A stretch of DNA of 7,466 bases, from assembly GCA_018064305.1 (NCBI GenBank), contig JAGHVP010000187.1, positions 1 to 7,466 of the forward strand. The letters are read 5' to 3'. Shown here in pieces: positions 6,414 through 7,466 of the stretch; within the stretch, counting starts at the first letter, position 1, and every line of letters begins with the position of its first letter. The position numbers were made by a program, and so were the translations under genes. The DNA comes from Candidatus Equibacterium intestinale (lineage in GTDB: Bacteria; Bacteroidota; Bacteroidia; Bacteroidales; UBA932). The notes under the pieces were generated by a model that had not been told where the DNA came from, searched no databases, and was given only the letters and a program-made list of their open reading frames with translations.

Positions 6414-7036
6414 AGTCTTTCCTCCAGCATAGTTTTCAGCGGGGTGAGTCCGAGGCTGCGGTAAAAAGCCATTGCACCCGGGTTCAGCTCCCACACGTTC
6501 AAGGTGATGTTATGGCAGTCATGTTCCGTGGCGGCCTTGCGCACCGCTTCATACAGCGCAGTGCCGATATTCTGCCGGCGGTGCCCGTCATCAACGCAGA
6601 TATCATCCACATAAAGCGTTTTGATGTCGGTAAGAAGATGGCTGCCAAGATGTTGCTGAAATATGCAGAACGAATGTCCGCACACCTTGCCTTCGCCGTC
6701 CTCTGCTACAAGCAGCAGCTGCCCGGGATCGTCCATGATTGCTTTCAGCTCATCATCGGTGTATTTGGTGGCCTTCTTGAAGATGTCGGGCCGCCCCAGA
6801 TGATGCACCATGTTCACCTGCTCCAGCAGATGCAGAATTGCCGGCACATCGTTGTACCGCGCCTCCCGCACGCTGCAGCTGGTACCATCATTGCGTACCT
6901 TGCCACAGTCTACATCTCCGCTGCGGGTACTTTCTCCGCTGCGGGCATCTCCGTAGCGGGTACTTCCGCCGTTGCTTGCACCTCTGTGGCTGGTAATCTC
7001 TCCGCTGCCGGCTGCGTATGTTTCCTGCTTTGCCAT
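6410..7036 (-). CDS. GNAT family N-acetyltransferase with repetitive N-terminal extension
   Basis: The 208-residue product carries a single GNAT domain from about residue 55 (SVREARYNDVPAIL) to the end. It should use acetyl-CoA to acetylate an amine; the substrate is unknown. The acetyl-CoA loop is at 148-161 with the Q-x-x-G-x-A signature as QNIGTA (155-160). The NVWELNPGAMAFYRSLGL block closes the domain, with Tyr192 in the place of the usual general acid. The stretch HHLGRPDIFKKATKYTDDEL is typical of a GNAT subgroup I know from gut Bacteroidales, where proteins normally start near residue 55. The first 54 residues are therefore extra, rich in Gly/Ser/Arg/Asp, with RxG[DE] repeats. I choose ATG 7036 rather than GTG 7051; the promoter-like sequence upstream fits. 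The stop overlaps the SDR start (ATGA), so the two are probably one transcription unit. Confidence 0.92.
   Translation of the reverse strand: MAKQETYAAGSGEITSHRGASNGGSTRYGDARSGESTRSGDVDCGKVRNDGTSCSVREARYNDVPAILHLLEQVNMVHHLGRPDIFKKATKYTDDELKAIMDDPGQLLLVAEDGEGKVCGHSFCIFQQHLGSHLLTDIKTLYVDDICVDDGHRRQNIGTALYEAVRKAATEHDCHNITLNVWELNPGAMAFYRSLGLTPLKTMLEERL
6915..7011. repeat. Short degenerate repeats in the GNAT N-terminal extension
   Basis: TCTCCGCTGCGGG occurs exactly at 6915-6927 and 6933-6945, with a variant TCTCCGTAGCGGG at 6948-6960 and TCTCCGCTGCCGG at 6999-7011. Spacings are 18, 15 and 51 bp, all multiples of three, so the frame is preserved. On the minus strand the first three encode RSGDV, RSGES and RYGDA. 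Confidence 0.75.
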
Positions 7037-7052
7037 AACTTGTTTAATCACG

Positions 7053-7084
7053 GAAAGTTAGCACTATTCCACGATTATCCCAAA
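7053..7084 (-). promoter_or_regulatory. Candidate Bacteroidota-type promoter for the GNAT-SDR pair
   Basis: On the minus strand, TTTG (7084 to 7081) and TAACTTTC (7060 to 7053) are 20 nt apart, matching the -33 TTTG and -7 TAnnTTTG layout with one mismatch in the last base. Transcription would start near 7047, giving a leader of about 11 nt before ATG 7036. The leader (GATTAAACAAGTT) is A/T-rich with no Shine-Dalgarno, as is usual in this phylum. The -33 element overlaps the end of the open frame that stops at 7075. Confidence 0.5.
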
Positions 7085-7466
7085 TTTTTGATGGTGCCTT
7101 CGCCCTCCGACACCGGCTTAGTGCTTCGTGGTACACCCGCCTGCCCTGATCCGCATTCGTGACATTCATCGTCATCTGGAATGTGGCTTATAGGCATATC
7201 TAGGGCAGATGATGTGTGACGATGAGGCGGAAATGGCTGCATCTTCACATAGAATACGGGCTCCACGTGGCTCTGGTGCTGGTTATGAGTGACGATGAAT
7301 GTCACGAAACGGTCCGCAGCCCGAAGCGTGGTCATTGGGCTGCTGCCTTGTGCATAACGGATATGCCGCTTGAATCGGTTCAGATAGGTTGCTGCTCCGG
7401 TCGTGGCGATATGGCGATATGGCGGTGACGGGGGTGACGGCGGTGACGGGGGTGACGGGGTATGAT
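7075..7466 (-). CDS. Unrecognised open frame entering from the right edge (possible C-terminal gene fragment)
   Basis: One minus-strand frame has no stop from the window edge to TAA at 7075-7077, about 130 codons; any start lies outside, except for an internal ATG at 7335 (86 residues). It begins with a PPS-type repeat (7421-7458), continues with YLNRFKRHIRYAQG and RFVTFIVTHNQHQ, and ends in an acidic DDDECHECG stretch and a hydrophilic tail. I recognise no family. It may be a real gene whose tail carries a low-complexity repeat like its neighbours, or simply non-coding DNA: a second minus frame is also open from the edge to 7283, reading Val-Thr-Pro repeats. The 19-bp inverted repeat lies inside it. 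The region 7085-7466 has no other gene, RNA or operator that I can support. Confidence 0.28.
   Translation of the reverse strand, partial: HTPSPPSPPSPPSPPYRHIATTGAATYLNRFKRHIRYAQGSSPMTTLRAADRFVTFIVTHNQHQSHVEPVFYVKMQPFPPHRHTSSALDMPISHIPDDDECHECGSGQAGVPRSTKPVSEGEGTIKNLG
7156..7308. repeat. 19-bp perfect inverted repeat bounding 153 bp
   Basis: The left arm TTCGTGACATTCATCGTCA (7156-7174) is the exact reverse complement of the right arm at 7290-7308, with 115 bp between them. A third partial copy, GTGACGATGA, is at 7216-7225. The hexamer TCCGCA directly abuts the left arm (7150-7155) and occurs again 4 nt beyond the right arm (7313-7318). The arms could be ends of a miniature transposable element, two binding sites for one regulator, or a cruciform/stem-loop. 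No transposase is seen. Confidence 0.75.
7404..7460. repeat. G-rich short tandem repeats at the right edge
   Basis: TGGCGATA is repeated at 7404-7411 and 7412-7419. It is followed by four 9-bp units alternating GGCGGTGAC (7421, 7439) and GGGGGTGAC (7430, 7448), that is two exact 18-bp units, then GGGG. The plus strand is G-rich with runs of 4-5 G. The unit length is a multiple of three, so the minus-strand frame, if coding, would stay open across copy-number change by whole units. Confidence 0.85.

Noticed and set aside
5905..6432. Plus-strand Ala/Ser-rich open frame opposite the SDR gene
   Set aside because: The Ala-rich text comes from the GC-rich repeat read backwards; the minus-strand SDR has all its catalytic motifs.
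6414..6494. Upstream GTG start for the SDR, adding 27 residues
   Set aside because: The added residues do not resemble an SDR N-terminus and read through the GNAT end; ATG 6413 gives the standard start two residues before the first beta-strand and an ATGA junction.
7193..7367. 8-bp inverted pair GGCATATC (7193-7200) and GATATGCC (7360-7367)
   Set aside because: It is too short and crosses the stronger 19-bp pair; it can easily arise by chance at this distance.
7052..7466. tRNA or structured RNA gene in the right-hand region
   Set aside because: No cloverleaf, T-loop (GGTTCRA) or known riboswitch pattern was found there.

Overview
The window looks like a chromosomal segment from a member of Bacteroidota, probably order Bacteroidales. 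The basis is the gene families present (DUF5723, DUF2490, a VTC-type polyphosphate polymerase next to DUF4956, and a GNAT protein of a type common in gut Bacteroidales), signal peptides ending just before Gln, few Shine-Dalgarno sequences, and two candidate promoters of the TTTG / TAnnTTTG type. The genus cannot be fixed from the sequence. Every convincing gene is on the minus strand, so transcription runs from high to low coordinates.

Right part (about 7085-7466): there is no recognisable gene. One minus-strand frame stays open from the right edge to a stop at 7075. The stretch holds a 19-bp perfect inverted repeat bounding 153 bp and a G-rich 9-bp tandem repeat at the edge. Next, a promoter-like sequence (7053-7084) precedes a two-gene unit: a GNAT acetyltransferase (start 7036) whose stop overlaps, as ATGA, the start (6413) of a short-chain dehydrogenase/reductase.

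Left part (5492 down to 1): six tightly packed genes form a probable operon behind a promoter-like sequence at 5530-5560. In order of transcription they are a small secreted YD/RHS-like repeat protein, a VTC-domain polyphosphate polymerase-like protein, a DUF4956 inner-membrane protein, a DUF2490 predicted outer-membrane protein, a 574-residue lipoprotein with an internal duplication, and a DUF5723 predicted outer-membrane beta-barrel cut by the window edge. Junctions are overlaps of 14, 17 and 1 nt or gaps of 2 and 6 nt, so the genes are probably co-translated. Together the products span cytoplasm, inner membrane, periplasm and outer membrane. That makes the operon a candidate polyanion (polyphosphate-like) synthesis and envelope system; this role is an inference.

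A second theme is low-complexity expansion. The VTC protein, the SDR and the GNAT protein each carry an extra repetitive segment beside an intact catalytic domain, and the open frame at the right edge begins with a Pro-Pro-Ser repeat. Three predicted starts differ from the longest open frames: 5077 (ATG) rather than 5095 (TTG), 6413 (ATG) rather than 6494 (GTG), and 7036 (ATG) rather than 7051 (GTG).
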